Counted from the stretch's first letter, positions 1 through 9,706 are shown. The stretch: DNA of 64,000 bases from an uncultured Lactobacillus sp. (GCF_947367125.1 NZ_CANBCQ010000001.1:1-64000), one strand, 5' to 3'. Notes: a model not told the origin generated them from the sequence alone. A program made the numbers and translations.

Positions 1-326
1 AAGGCAGCAACCACTCCAGCAGAAGTAACAACAGCTCAAACCAATGGTGTGAACACCATTAAGGGTATTAAGGTTCCAACTGCTTTAGACAAAGCACAAA
101 GCGATGCCAACGCTGCCATCGAAGAAGCTGCAACCAAGAAGAAGCAAGAAATTACTGATGCATTGAACGCCGGCAACATTGATCAAACTAAGGCAGATGC
201 ATTGAACGGTACTGTTGATTCAGATGTCACAGCAGCTAAGAACGCAGTAAAGGCAGCAACCACTCCAGCAGAAGTAACAACAGCTCAAACCAATGGTGTG
301 AACACCATTAAGGGTATTAAGGTTCC
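1..326 (+). repeat. Direct repeat inside the surface protein gene
   Basis: A 77-base stretch beginning 'aaggcagcaaccactccagc' occurs at 1-77 and again, identical, at 250-326. The 249-base spacing equals 83 codons, one repeat unit. Identity at DNA level suggests recent duplication or gene conversion between units. Confidence 0.9.
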
Positions 327-840
327 GTCATCATCTACCTCAATTCCAGATAATTCTTCAGTTGATTCAGATATCACTGGTTCAGATTCAACAGCTACAA
401 CAACCACTCCTTCAACTGAAGTAGGTACGATTAAGCTCATCCTTACTCACAATGCTTACATCTACAACAAGGATTACCAAATTGCCTACAAGGATAATAA
501 GCGGGTAGTTCTTAAGAAGGATACGCAAATCATTGCTCTTGATAATGGTAAGAAGTACTTGATTAAGGGCAAGGAATTCTACCGGATTGGTGATAATCAA
601 TACGTTAAGGTTTCTAACACGATTAGTTACTATTACCTTGTACATAATTCATTCTTGTACAACAAGCATGGTAAGGCTATCAAGCGTAACGGCAAACGTG
701 TCCTTGTTAGAAAAGGTGTAAGACTTGAAGTTAACAAGGTAAAGGTAGTCAGGATTAATGGTAAGAAATTCTACAAGGTGGGCAAGAGTACTTACATTAA
801 ATTTAGAAATGTTAAATTGATTGTAAGTCCTAACAACTAG
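1..840 (+). CDS. Surface protein, C-terminal part (DUF1542-like repeats plus SLAP domain)
   Basis: The reading frame is open at the left edge, so this is the 3' end of a larger gene; the GTG at 49 is an internal Val codon. The first ~110 residues are DUF1542-like repeats rich in Ala, Lys, Asp and Asn ('DALNAGNIDQTKADALNG'). A short Ser/Thr linker follows. From about residue 140 there are two tandem SLAP (S-layer protein A C-terminal) repeats with the typical 'HNAYIYNKD' and 'HNSFLYNKHGKAIKRNGKRV' motifs. SLAP repeats bind the cell wall non-covalently in acidophilus-group lactobacilli, so the protein probably sits on the outer surface. There is no LPXTG motif. Its function beyond that is not visible; an adhesin is a reasonable inference. 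Confidence 0.9.
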   Translation, partial: KAATTPAEVTTAQTNGVNTIKGIKVPTALDKAQSDANAAIEEAATKKKQEITDALNAGNIDQTKADALNGTVDSDVTAAKNAVKAATTPAEVTTAQTNGVNTIKGIKVPSSSTSIPDNSSVDSDITGSDSTATTTTPSTEVGTIKLILTHNAYIYNKDYQIAYKDNKRVVLKKDTQIIALDNGKKYLIKGKEFYRIGDNQYVKVSNTISYYYLVHNSFLYNKHGKAIKRNGKRVLVRKGVRLEVNKVKVVRINGKKFYKVGKSTYIKFRNVKLIVSPNN

Positions 841-871
841 TTAGATTTTCTGAGCTATTAGAATAGATAAG

Positions 872-906
872 AAAAAGATGTACGTAGTTTCGCGTACATC
901 TTTTTT
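872..906 (+). terminator. Rho-independent terminator of the surface protein gene
   Basis: A 13-bp perfect stem 'aaaaagatgtacg' / 'cgtacatcttttt' with an 8-base loop, running into a T tract. It lies 32 bases after the surface-protein stop codon. Confidence 0.9.
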
Positions 907-921
907 GCGTTGCTGATAATG

Positions 922-1230
922 TTATTCTTTAAGACTTTGCCGATATGGCTTAGGACTAAAGGCACTGTAACGTTTGAAAGCTTTCGAAAAAGTAAATTCA
1001 TCACTATAACCAACTAATTGCGAAATGGATTGAATAGCTTCATCGGTGTTCGCTAAAATTTCTTTAGCTTGTTCCATGCGCAAATTAATCAGAAATTATT
1101 GCGGTGACACTCCTAGATTATTTTTAAACAAGGTATATAAATAACTGCGAGAGAGGTCTAGTTTATTGCAAAGATCAATAATTGAAAGATTAGAGTCATT
1201 ATAATTTTGCCGCAAATAAGTAATTGCAGT
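922..1230 (-). pseudogene. AraC-family regulator, C-terminal remnant with nonsense codon
   Basis: The minus strand encodes the two helix-turn-helix motifs of an AraC/XylS regulator ('LCNKLDLSRSYLYTLFK' and 'ISQLVGYSDEFTFSKAFKRY'), ending in '...SLKE' and a TAA. After 'GVSPQ' there is an in-frame TAA where relatives usually have an aromatic residue or Gln before 'FLINLRME'. The sensory N-terminal domain is missing: the frame stops abruptly at about 1230 where a permease remnant on the other strand begins. This is the expected regulator type for a raffinose/melibiose (MSM-type) operon. It is not in the ORF track. It is dead as it stands. Confidence 0.85.
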
Positions 1231-2070
1231 TCATCTTTGCCGCTATTATCTGTACTATCGCATTTGTTTCTGCTTGGGGCGTAGGTCTCTTTACTCGCGA
1301 AGTTAACAGCGATATTCGTAAGAATAAAAAAGATACTAAAGGTATCGTTGGAATTTTTAAAGCTTTAGCAGGTAATGACCAATTAATGTGGGTTGCATGT
1401 GCTTACTTGTTCTCAGTGGCTGGCAGCAACTTGGCATTAGTTTTGTTAGCTGCATCAATCTTTGGTTTCCCACAACAAATGGTCTTCTTGATCGTTTTGA
1501 TGGTAATTACTGACTCAGTTGAATATGGTCAACTTAAGTTGGGTCACCGTGACGAATCGTTAGCATTGTCAGTTCGTCCGTTAATTGATAAATTCGGGGG
1601 TGCCGTTTCTAACGGTGTTGTTAGTCAAATTGCTATTATGGCCGGAATGACTACCGGTGCAACTGCCGCTTCAATTACTGCTGCTGGTAAGATGAACTTC
1701 AAATGGACGAGTATTAGCACCATTTGATGCAACTGTTCGTCAGGTATTTACTGCGAAGCATGCAGTAGGATTAGTTGGTGATAACGGTTTAGTATTATTA
1801 ATTCATATTGGTCTTGGCACTGTTAAATTAAAGGGCACAGGTTTTGTCTCATACGTTGAAGAAGGTCAAAAAGTTAAGAAGGGTCAAGAATTAATTGAAT
1901 TCTGGGATCCAACTATTAAGAAGGCTGGCTTAGATGATACAGTAATTGTAGTTGTAACTAATTCCAAAGACTTTAAAGATATTAAATTAACTGCTACAGA
2001 GGGCAGTGAAGTTAAGGCTGAAGATGATGTCATGACTTTAGAAGCTAAAGAAAAGACGGAAGCAAAATAG
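1231..2070 (+). pseudogene. LacS/RafP-type galactoside permease remnant (GPH symporter with IIA domain)
   Basis: The first part encodes the last third of a glycoside-pentoside-hexuronide symporter ('TDSVEYGQLKLGHRDES', 'SVRPLIDKFGGAVSNG'). After about 1705 the frame changes directly into the start of a PTS IIA-like domain ('APFDATVRQVF', then 'LLIHIGLGTVKLKG' with the regulatory His) running to the TAG at 2068. The N-terminal ~250 residues are gone, and the end of the membrane domain plus the linker are deleted. LacS-type carriers import lactose, raffinose or melibiose and are tuned by phosphorylation of the IIA His. Its place just before an alpha-galactosidase gene fits raffinose or melibiose uptake. 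Two deletions and a frame change make it non-functional. Confidence 0.88.
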
Positions 2071-2080
2071 GAGAATTACT

Positions 2081-4282
2081 ATGACAAAAGAATTAATTAC
2101 TTTTGATAAAAAGAACAAAATCTTTCACCTGCATAATGATCAAATTTCATATCTTCTTGCAGTAGAAGATGGTGGTACACTTTGCCATTTATACTTTGGT
2201 AAAAAAGTAAATAATTATCATGGCGAGCTTCGCTATCCTAGAGTCGATCGTGGCTTTTCAGGTAATTTACCAGGATCGTTAGATAGAACTTTTTCACGTG
2301 ATTCCTTACCTAAAGAATACAGTACGGCAGGTGAGATGGATTATCATACTCCAGCTGCAGTTGTTCGCCAAAAAGATGGCTCTAATACATTATTTTTAAC
2401 CTATAAAGATTATAAGATTGAAGATGGCAAGCCTGATTTAGAGGGATTGCCTCATTCATGGGTTGAAAATAAAGATGGGGCGGAAACTTTAATTGTTACG
2501 CTAGAGGATCAAAAGACTAAACTCAATTTTGAATTGATATACACCATCTATCGTGATCGTCCTGTAATTGTAAGATCTGTTAAGGTTAAAAATGCAGGCA
2601 ACGAGACTGTAAATATTGAAAAAGTTGCATCTATGCAAATTGACTTTGTTGATCGTGATTTTGATTCGATTACTTTGCCAGGTGCTCATGCTCATGAAAG
2701 AAGAGTAGACCGTAATCACATAAATCAAGGCATTCATGTTTTTGCTAGTCATCGTGGTACTTCCAGTCATCAAATGAATCCATTTTTAGCTTTGGTTGAT
2801 CCAGATACTAATGAATTTAATGGAGATGCATATGGTTTAGCCTTTGTTTATTCAGGTAATCATAAATTTGAGGTTGAAAAAGACCAGTTTGCACAGACTC
2901 ATGTCAATGTGGGAATTAATGATTTTAACTTTAATTGGAAATTGCCTGCTGGTAATGAATTTCAAACTCCTGAAGTATTAATGGTTTATTCGGATCAAGG
3001 TTTGAATAAGATGAGTCAAGCTTTCCATAGCATTATTCATGATCGCATCATGCGCAGCAAGTATAAGGATCAAGTTCGGCCAATTGTTGTCAACAACTGG
3101 GAAGCTACTTACTTTGATTTTGATGAAGAAAAATTAAAGCCAATTGTTGATAAGGCTAAGGAATTAGGCATTGAAATGTTTGTACTTGATGATGGCTGGT
3201 TCGGTCATCGCGATGATGATAATTCTTCCTTAGGTGATTGGCAAGTTTATGAAAAGAAGTTTCCTCAAGGACTAGATCATTTTGCTGACTATGTTCATGG
3301 ACAAGGGCTGAAATTTGGTCTTTGGTTTGAACCGGAAATGATTTCAATTGATTCTAATTTATATCAAAAGCATCCCGATTACTTAATGCATGTTCCAGGT
3401 AGAAAACCAAGTCCATCAAGAAATCAATACTTACTCGATTTAGGACGTAAAGAAGTGCGTGATAACATATTTAACCAGATGGAAAAGATTTTAGACTCAG
3501 GCAAGATTGACTACATTAAGTGGGACATGAATCGTCACTTGTCTGATATTTACCAAGTTGATTTACCAGCAGATCAACAAGGCGAAGTCTATCACCGCTA
3601 TGTATTAGGTTTATATGACTTGCTTGAAAAAATTGTTGATCGTTATCCTGATCTTCTAATTGAAGGCTGCTCCGGCGGCGGTGGTAGATTTGACGCTGGT
3701 ATGGCGTATTATAATTCGCAAATTTGGGCTAGTGATGATAGTGATGCAATCGATCGTTTAACCATTCAATATGGTACTAGCTTGGTTTACCCTCAATCAA
3801 TGATGACATCTCATGTATCAGTTAGTCCTAATGAACAAAACGGCCGAATTACACCATTTAAGACGCGTGGTATTGTCGCAATGTGGGGTGATCTAGGGTA
3901 CGAGCTTGATTTAACTAAATTAAGCGAATCAGATCAAAAGGCTGTTGCTGAGCAAGTGGCTGAATATAAGAAAATCAGAGCAGTTACCCAATATGGTACT
4001 TTTTATCGCTTGAAAAATGCGCAAGAAGGCAACCAATGTGCCTGGGAAACTGTTTCCCCTGATAAAAACGAAGTAGTTTTATCAACAGTTAAGGTCATGG
4101 CCAGTGCACAGCCATACTTTACTAAAACAAAATTAGTTGGTCTTGACACGAATAAGCAGTATGAAGATCAGGCAAGCCACCAAGTATATGGCGGTGATGA
4201 ATTGATGAACCTAGGAATTTATGATCCGGTTGAACATGGCGATTTCATGGCTTATCGGTATTACTTTAAAGCAATTAACTGA
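2081..4282 (+). CDS. melA: Alpha-galactosidase, GH36
   Basis: A 733-aa cytoplasmic GH36 enzyme of full family length that removes terminal alpha-1,6-galactose from melibiose, raffinose and stachyose. The N-terminal beta-sandwich leads to the (beta/alpha)8 barrel with '[11 protein letters not shown]', 'FGLWFEPEM', the nucleophile Asp482 in 'IKWDMNR' and the acid/base Asp552 in '[10 protein letters not shown]'. The 70-residue spacing fits GH36 family members. The frame is intact and the start follows 'aggag'. It lies 10 bases after the permease remnant and 8 bases before the sucrose phosphorylase remnant, so it is the sole intact member of the operon. With regulator and permease dead, its expression and substrate supply are doubtful. 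Confidence 0.95.
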   Translation: MTKELITFDKKNKIFHLHNDQISYLLAVEDGGTLCHLYFGKKVNNYHGELRYPRVDRGFSGNLPGSLDRTFSRDSLPKEYSTAGEMDYHTPAAVVRQKDGSNTLFLTYKDYKIEDGKPDLEGLPHSWVENKDGAETLIVTLEDQKTKLNFELIYTIYRDRPVIVRSVKVKNAGNETVNIEKVASMQIDFVDRDFDSITLPGAHAHERRVDRNHINQGIHVFASHRGTSSHQMNPFLALVDPDTNEFNGDAYGLAFVYSGNHKFEVEKDQFAQTHVNVGINDFNFNWKLPAGNEFQTPEVLMVYSDQGLNKMSQAFHSIIHDRIMRSKYKDQVRPIVVNNWEATYFDFDEEKLKPIVDKAKELGIEMFVLDDGWFGHRDDDNSSLGDWQVYEKKFPQGLDHFADYVHGQGLKFGLWFEPEMISIDSNLYQKHPDYLMHVPGRKPSPSRNQYLLDLGRKEVRDNIFNQMEKILDSGKIDYIKWDMNRHLSDIYQVDLPADQQGEVYHRYVLGLYDLLEKIVDRYPDLLIEGCSGGGGRFDAGMAYYNSQIWASDDSDAIDRLTIQYGTSLVYPQSMMTSHVSVSPNEQNGRITPFKTRGIVAMWGDLGYELDLTKLSESDQKAVAEQVAEYKKIRAVTQYGTFYRLKNAQEGNQCAWETVSPDKNEVVLSTVKVMASAQPYFTKTKLVGLDTNKQYEDQASHQVYGGDELMNLGIYDPVEHGDFMAYRYYFKAIN

Positions 4283-4290
4283 GGAAATTT

Positions 4291-4936
4291 GTGATGGCAA
4301 TTAAAAACAAAGTAATGTTGATTACTTATCCTGATAGTTTAGGTAAGAATCTAAAAGAATTAAACGAAGTTTTACATAAAGACTTAAAAGGCGCAGTTGG
4401 TGGCATCCACTTATTGCCATTTTTTCCATCAACTGGTGATCGTGGCTTTGCGCCAACTGACTACACTACTGTAGATCCTAAGTTTGGCGATTGGGCTGAT
4501 GTCGAAAAATTAGGTGAAGAATATTACCTGATGTTTGACTTTATGATTAATCATATTTCTCGTCATTCTAAGTATTATCAAGATTTTCAAAAAAATAAGG
4601 ATCAAAGCCCTTATGCTAATTTTATTCCTAAGCTGGGATAAATTTTGGCCTGCTGGTCGGCCAACTCAAGCTGATGTTGACTTAATTTATAAGCGTAAAG
4701 ACAGGGTGCCATATCAAGAAATTACTTTTGCCGATGGCAGCAAAGAAAAGCTCTGGAATACCTTTGGACCAGAACAGATTGATCTTGATGGTTCAATTGA
4801 AGTCTCCACTCCTAATGAAAATGAAATCCAAATTATTCGTAAAAATAAAGAGCAAACCAGCCAAGCTGAATTAAAAGTTAATTTAAAAGATTTAACTTAT
4901 CAAGTTGTAGTTAACGGTCAAGAAGTCAAATTTTGA
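4291..4936 (+). pseudogene. gtfA: Sucrose phosphorylase, frameshifted and internally deleted
   Basis: The N-terminal piece ('[20 protein letters not shown]', '[12 protein letters not shown]') is a GH13_18 sucrose phosphorylase, which splits sucrose with phosphate to glucose-1-phosphate and fructose. The frame shifts near 4630 but homology continues ('[18 protein letters not shown]', '[13 protein letters not shown]'). At about 4795 it then jumps directly to the protein's C-terminal beta domain ('[19 protein letters not shown]'). About 270 residues carrying the catalytic Asp and Glu are missing from a ~480-aa protein. The ORF track splits it into two entries. In the related msm operon of L. acidophilus gtfA follows the alpha-galactosidase, as here. 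Confidence 0.9.
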
Positions 4937-4978
4937 TCTTTTCCCCCTCTAGATGAAAAATTAAACAATATTAATATA

Positions 4979-5022
4979 AATAAGCAACCTTGCTCAATTT
5001 TAGTAATGGTTGCTTATTTTGG
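4979..5022 (+). terminator. Terminator of the mel operon
   Basis: An 11-bp perfect stem 'aataagcaacc' / 'ggttgcttatt' with a 19-base loop and following T residues, 43 bases after the sucrose phosphorylase stop. Confidence 0.75.
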
Positions 5023-5113
5023 TTTCTTGTGACTTATCACAAAATAAATTAGCTTTATTCAAATAAAAATCAAATAATCTTGTTATGATTAAAAAGGGAA
5101 GAAGGGATAAACG

Positions 5114-5725
5114 TTGAATATTTATGGGAAATACGCCCCAACTTTAGATAAATTACTTGATCAAATGATGACGCGATTTGAGCAGTTAAATAAAAATTAT
5201 GAAAAAGGACATGGAGAACGTCTCTATGAACATTTACGTGGTCGGGTAAAAAGTGAAGCCAGTATGGAAGGTAAGTGCAAGAGAAAAGATTTACCATTAA
5301 CGCCACAATCAGCTTTGCGTGCTAATCGAGATAGTGTTGGATTGCGTGTTGTATGCAATTTTATTGACGATATTTATACCTGCATTGACTTTATTAAGCA
5401 GTGGGATAATGTTAGTGTTTATCAGGAAAAAGATTATATTACTAATGCTAAGCCTAATGGGTATCGCTCATATCATATGATTCTTGACGTGACTGTACCT
5501 GATGAAGATGTTGACGGAAATATACCGGGTCATTATTTTGTTGAAGTGCAATTAAGAACAATTGCGATGGATACTTGGGCTAGCCTGGAACATGAAATGA
5601 AATATAAACACCAGATTAAGAATCCTGAGATGATTGGTAATGAATTAAAGCGAGTAGCAGATGAATTAGCTTCTTGTGATGTGTCGATGCAAACGATTCG
5701 GCAGTTAATTAGGGAAGAGGATTAA
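5114..5725 (+). CDS. Small alarmone synthetase, RelA/SpoT-domain protein
   Basis: A 203-aa stand-alone (p)ppGpp synthetase domain that moves pyrophosphate from ATP to GTP or GDP. Family signatures seen are 'RDSVGLRVVCNFIDDIY', 'PNGYRSYHMIL' and 'VEVQLRTIAMDTWASLEHE'. There is no HD hydrolase or TGS/ACT domain, so it is a small synthetase of the RelP/RelQ (YwaC/YjbM) group rather than Rel. The start is TTG at 5114, preceded by 'gaaggg' at a suitable distance. The response regulator gene starts 7 bases after its stop, so the alarmone enzyme and the two-component pair are probably co-transcribed, linking it to an envelope stress signal. I cannot tell RelP from RelQ by eye. Confidence 0.9.
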   Translation: MNIYGKYAPTLDKLLDQMMTRFEQLNKNYEKGHGERLYEHLRGRVKSEASMEGKCKRKDLPLTPQSALRANRDSVGLRVVCNFIDDIYTCIDFIKQWDNVSVYQEKDYITNAKPNGYRSYHMILDVTVPDEDVDGNIPGHYFVEVQLRTIAMDTWASLEHEMKYKHQIKNPEMIGNELKRVADELASCDVSMQTIRQLIREED

Positions 5726-5732
5726 TGAGTTA

Positions 5733-6398
5733 ATGAAGATTTTAGTAGCAGAAGATGAACCGCAACTATTGCGGGTTTTAACAGTGGCCATGGAACACGC
5801 GGGTTATGATGTGGATCCGGTAGATAATGGCTTAAAGGCAGTCGAGCATGCCAAAGAAAATTCTTATGACGTAATTATGCTGGATATCATGATGCCAGTC
5901 ATGGATGGAATTACGGCTTTGAAAAAAATTCGTGAAAGTGGCGACAAGACTTATATTTTAATGTTAACAGCTAAGGCCGAGGTTGATGACCGAGTAACTG
6001 GTCTTGATAGTGGTGCTGATGATTATCTGACTAAGCCATTTTCACTTAAGGAATTGTTAGCGCGGCTGCGTTCAAAAGAGCGCCGTGAAGATGACTTTAC
6101 TCCTAATAAGTTGGAATTAGGGGATGTAACTTTGAATGTGACTAAGCAGGAGTTGGCTAGTCATAATTCAATTCGTTTGAGCGGGACTGAAACTCAATTG
6201 ATGAATTACTTTTTGTTAAATCAAAATAAGGAATTATCAACAGAAGAGTTGCTTAATCATGTTTGGAAAAATGATCTTGATGCCAATAGCGATGTAGTCT
6301 GGATCTATGTTTCATACTTGCGGCAAAAATTGCAATCAATTCAAAGCTCAGTTCGAATTGAAGGCGATAAAGGTGGTTCATATAAGCTAGTTAAGTAG
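5733..6398 (+). CDS. OmpR/PhoB-family response regulator
   Basis: A 221-aa protein with a receiver domain (acidic Asp8, phospho-acceptor Asp51 in 'VIMLDIMMPVMDG', Thr79, Lys101 in 'YLTKPF'). A C-terminal winged-helix DNA-binding domain begins around residue 125 ('LSGTETQLMNYFLLNQNKEL', 'VWIYVSYLRQKL'). It is followed 8 bases later by its cognate sensor kinase and preceded closely by the small alarmone synthetase. Its signal and target genes are not visible. The MFS exporter downstream is a possible target, but it has its own likely promoter. Confidence 0.95.
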   Translation: MKILVAEDEPQLLRVLTVAMEHAGYDVDPVDNGLKAVEHAKENSYDVIMLDIMMPVMDGITALKKIRESGDKTYILMLTAKAEVDDRVTGLDSGADDYLTKPFSLKELLARLRSKERREDDFTPNKLELGDVTLNVTKQELASHNSIRLSGTETQLMNYFLLNQNKELSTEELLNHVWKNDLDANSDVVWIYVSYLRQKLQSIQSSVRIEGDKGGSYKLVK

Positions 6399-6406
6399 GT
6401 GAGCAG

Positions 6407-7684
6407 ATGATTCAAAAATTTCGGTGGAAGTTTATTGGTACCTCTGTTGCTGCCTTGTTTGTAGTTTTGTTGTTGACGTTAGGCGGCTTAGTTTGGGTGA
6501 CTCATGTTCAAAGCCAAAATGAAGTCGATCGCGTGCTAACGGCTTTGGTCAAAAATGAAGGGCGCTTGTCGCCAAAAAATGCCAAACCAGCCTTTGGCGA
6601 TCAACATGATCCAATTAATCGCAATTTTTTAGGTGGGCAGTATAATCCCGAAGCGGTTTATCAGTATCGCTATTTTGCGGTAACAATTGATGAAAGCCAT
6701 CGGGTACATGTAGTTAATGATAATAACGTTTATAAAATTAATAATTCCAAGATTCAGACTATTACCAGATCAGCTTTAGAAAATGGCGATAAAAGTGGTG
6801 TAGTTGCCTTAGGACAAAATCAATATGCCTTTAGGGTTGTAAAAAATTCTACTGGTGAAATGATGATTGTTTTTTTGAATGAAACTCTGATTTTTAACCG
6901 TTTTTGGTTATTATTTAGAGTAGCGTTAGTTTTAGGCTCAGGCGCTTTGATTGTCTTTGCTTTAGTTTTGATTTTAGTTTCGGGCAAAGCAATTAAGCCA
7001 ACGATTGATGCTTACCACAAGCAGCAGGAATTTATTACCAATGCCGGCCATGAATTAAAAACGCCTCTAGCAGTTATTTCCGCGAATACGGAAATGGAAG
7101 AAATGCTGGGCAATAATTCTGAATGGAATAAAAGCAATAAAGAGCAGGTGGCTAAACTAACTAAGTTAATCAATCGGCTGATTTCGCTGGCTCGAGCTGG
7201 CGAGACGGGTGAGCTTACCTTAAGCAAAGTTAGCTTTTCAGAAATCGTTGAAGAAACAACTAAAGATTTTAAATCAGTCATGAAGAAGAATGACTTAGTC
7301 TACCAAGTATCGGTGCGGGAAGGCTTAAATGTTTTAGCTGAAAAGCATACTTTAGCCGAAGTAGTTAATATTTTGCTAGATAATGCGCAAAAATATTGTG
7401 ATCCTCATGGCAAGATTCAGGTGAAACTGACTAAGGGCGGAACTTTAAGCAAATATGCGGTCTTGCGGGTAGAAAATACCTATCGTGAAGGTAAAGGCAA
7501 AGATTACAGCCATTTCTTTGATCGTTTTTATCGCGATGATGAGTCGCATAATTCTAAGAAAGGTGGCTTTGGGATTGGCCTGGCTATGGCGCAAGAGTTA
7601 GTCGAAGCCTTTCATGGCAAAATTTTAGCCCACCACAAAGGTGAAGACATTGTTTTTACTGTTAGTTTAAAAATTGCTAAATGA
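6407..7684 (+). CDS. Sensor histidine kinase of the two-component system
   Basis: A 425-aa membrane kinase. One transmembrane segment lies near residues 8-32, an extracellular sensor region of about 130 residues follows, and a second segment lies near 165-195. The DHp domain has the phospho-acceptor His215 in 'NAGHELKTPLAVIS'. The HATPase domain has an N box ('NILLDNAQKYC') and a G box ('GGFGIGLAMAQELV'). It should phosphorylate the response regulator encoded just upstream. The outside domain matches nothing I recognise, so the stimulus is unknown. Confidence 0.95.
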   Translation: MIQKFRWKFIGTSVAALFVVLLLTLGGLVWVTHVQSQNEVDRVLTALVKNEGRLSPKNAKPAFGDQHDPINRNFLGGQYNPEAVYQYRYFAVTIDESHRVHVVNDNNVYKINNSKIQTITRSALENGDKSGVVALGQNQYAFRVVKNSTGEMMIVFLNETLIFNRFWLLFRVALVLGSGALIVFALVLILVSGKAIKPTIDAYHKQQEFITNAGHELKTPLAVISANTEMEEMLGNNSEWNKSNKEQVAKLTKLINRLISLARAGETGELTLSKVSFSEIVEETTKDFKSVMKKNDLVYQVSVREGLNVLAEKHTLAEVVNILLDNAQKYCDPHGKIQVKLTKGGTLSKYAVLRVENTYREGKGKDYSHFFDRFYRDDESHNSKKGGFGIGLAMAQELVEAFHGKILAHHKGEDIVFTVSLKIAK

Positions 7685-7730
7685 TCATTCTGTGATAGTT
7701 GTATAATTAGAGCAGAATTGGGGGATCATT

Positions 7731-8903
7731 TTGGCGAAGAGAGAATCAATTTATACCAAAGATGTTGTCCTAGTTATGGCAGCATCTTTCTTTTTTATGT
7801 TTAGTACAATGTTTGTTAATCCTTTGATCAATGGCTATGCCAAAGAATTAGGCGCTAGCAGTGCTTTTGCGGGGATCATTGTTGGGATTATGAGCTTAGC
7901 CGCCATGTCTTTGCGGCCGGTAGCCGGTAATTTGACTGATAAATTTTCTAAATACCGCTTATCATTTATTGGCGGCATTTTGATTTTTATCGGAGTTATG
8001 GGGTATGTTTTGACTCCATCAAGTGGCTGGCTTTTGCTTTTTCGGCTGATTAACGGTACTGGTTATGTCCTTTGCACAGTTTGCATGACTACTTGGCTAG
8101 CCTTTTTAGTGCCGCGCCAACACGTTGGTGAAGCAATGGGCTTTTATGGCTTAATGAATGCTTTGGCAATGGCGTTAGCGCCAGCAGTTTCGATTAATAT
8201 TTATCAAAAAATAGGTTATCGCACAAGCTTGCTAGCATCAGCTGTTTCAGCTTTACTAATGATTGTGGCCATTCAGTTTGTAGGCGATCATGCTTTGCCT
8301 AAAAAACGAGTTCGAACGCAGAAGAAGAGTTTCAAAATTATTCAGTTTAATGTTTTACCGGTAGCAATTTTGACAACTTTATTTGCTATCCCGTATTTTG
8401 TGACGCAGGCAGATATTGTAACTTATGTAGAACAAAAACATTTAACCGTTGCTGTCGGGTCGTATTTTTTGATCTATGCGGTTGTTTTGTTGATTATTAG
8501 AGTAGGACTAAAAAGGTATTTTGATACAGTACGTTTTGGCGTCTGGTTTTGGCTAAGTCTAGTTTCAACGGCTGCTTACATTATCTTGCTTGCAGTAATG
8601 AACAATGATTGGCAGATGGCCTTAGCCGCAGCCTTAATGGCGTCAGGTTACGGCATTATTTATTCTGTTTTGCAATCAACGGCGCTTTTGTTAGCACCAA
8701 TTGAAGAACAAGGCTTAGCTAGTGCTACCTTTTATTTGGGACTAGACATTGCGATGGCCTTTGGCCCGATGATCAGTGGTGTGATCGATTCAGTTTTACC
8801 GATTGAATGGTTTTATCCAGTAGAATTGGTTTTAGTTCCAGTGATCTTAGTAGTTTACTTTGTTTGGCGCAAACGCTTGAATGGTGCGATTGATCATCAT
8901 TAA
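7731..8903 (+). CDS. MFS drug/solute exporter
   Basis: A 390-aa major facilitator with about 12 hydrophobic segments and the intracellular loop motif 'GNLTDKFSKYRLSFIGG' between helices 2 and 3. The length and 'SLAAMSLRPVAGNLTDKF' region resemble DHA-type exporters; the substrate is unknown. The best start is TTG at 7731, giving 'AKRESIYTKDVVL'. A 'tgtataat' box lies about 25 bases upstream and is also kept in the remnant paralogue at 9478, which supports a promoter there. The gene follows the histidine kinase by 46 bases. Confidence 0.88.
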   Translation: MAKRESIYTKDVVLVMAASFFFMFSTMFVNPLINGYAKELGASSAFAGIIVGIMSLAAMSLRPVAGNLTDKFSKYRLSFIGGILIFIGVMGYVLTPSSGWLLLFRLINGTGYVLCTVCMTTWLAFLVPRQHVGEAMGFYGLMNALAMALAPAVSINIYQKIGYRTSLLASAVSALLMIVAIQFVGDHALPKKRVRTQKKSFKIIQFNVLPVAILTTLFAIPYFVTQADIVTYVEQKHLTVAVGSYFLIYAVVLLIIRVGLKRYFDTVRFGVWFWLSLVSTAAYIILLAVMNNDWQMALAAALMASGYGIIYSVLQSTALLLAPIEEQGLASATFYLGLDIAMAFGPMISGVIDSVLPIEWFYPVELVLVPVILVVYFVWRKRLNGAIDHH

Positions 8904-8931
8904 AAAATATGAAGAATTAGGAGAAATATAA

Positions 8932-9429
8932 ATGAGTGAACCATACTATAGGCAACAATACCAAGGCCCGAGAAATGACGAGGCAATTCCTACTTCAGCT
9001 TTTGGGCAAATTGTGAAGGAAACCTTTTTGCGACCATTTACTTGGGATGCTCGAACTACGAGAAGAAACTTTTGGATTGGACTTGTAATTACGGAAATTA
9101 TAATTTGGCTTGGTGGTATTATTACATTTTGTGCAACTATTATGCCAGTTGCTCATTATGAAAATAATACGGAAATTACTGGTTGGGCTTTTAGCAGTGT
9201 ACCGACAATTTTAATTATTGGCCTGCTTATCTGGGGAATTATTTATATCTATTTAAAATTGTGTCAACTGGGTTTAGCAGTTAGAAGATTACATGATGTT
9301 GATTACACCGGTTATTGGCTATGGTTATTAGTTATTCCATTTGGTTGGATTTTCATCTTATATTTTGTGATTCAACCAAGTAAACAGCAGCCTGTACAAT
9401 GGGGTACTTATCTTTATCTTGATGAGTAA
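8932..9429 (+). CDS. DUF805 membrane protein
   Basis: A 165-aa inner-membrane protein with a short cytoplasmic N-terminus and three to four hydrophobic helices. It carries the DUF805 signatures 'FTWDARTTRRNFWIGL' and 'LAVRRLHDVDYTGYWLWL'. The family has no settled function. A ribosome site ('aggag') precedes the ATG, 28 bases after the MFS stop, so the two may share a transcript. Confidence 0.88.
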   Translation: MSEPYYRQQYQGPRNDEAIPTSAFGQIVKETFLRPFTWDARTTRRNFWIGLVITEIIIWLGGIITFCATIMPVAHYENNTEITGWAFSSVPTILIIGLLIWGIIYIYLKLCQLGLAVRRLHDVDYTGYWLWLLVIPFGWIFILYFVIQPSKQQPVQWGTYLYLDE

Positions 9430-9477
9430 AAAATAACTAGTTAAATATTCGCAATCGTTAGATACCAATTAAAATTT

Positions 9478-9681
9478 CTGATCGTTGTATAATTGAAGGG
9501 AAAACAAGGTAGTATCTTTCTTCTTGATGTTTAGCATAAATTAATAGCTAAATAAAAGAAGTTAGATGCTGGCGAAAGCTATCAATATTTCTATCCAGTA
9601 AAATTAGTCTTGATTCCGTTAATCCTGCTAGTTTATTTCATTTAGCGTAAGCGGGTGAATGAGACAATCGATTATCATTGA
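9478..9681 (+). pseudogene. Remnant of a second MFS exporter (large internal deletion)
   Basis: This apparent intergenic stretch copies both ends of the MFS gene at 7731. Its start matches the MFS promoter and early codons ('ttgtataatt', then 'gtatctttcttcttgatg'). Its end encodes 'FYPVKLVLIPLILLVYFI', a stop, then 'RKRVNETIDYH', aligning with 'FYPVELVLVPVILVVYFVW' and 'RKRLNGAIDHH' of the intact protein. The Trp codon is now TAG and more than 900 bases of the middle are missing. A tandem paralogue was therefore lost by internal deletion. It is absent from the ORF track. Confidence 0.85.
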
Positions 9682-9706
9682 TTTTTAAATAAGGAGTGGA
9701 AAAAGG

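Noticed and set aside
1-326. Possible CRISPR-like repeat
   Set aside because: Only two long in-frame copies within a coding repeat; no short repeats with spacers anywhere in the window.
49-840. ORF start at 49
   Set aside because: The GTG is an internal Val; the same frame is open to base 1 with repeat sequence.
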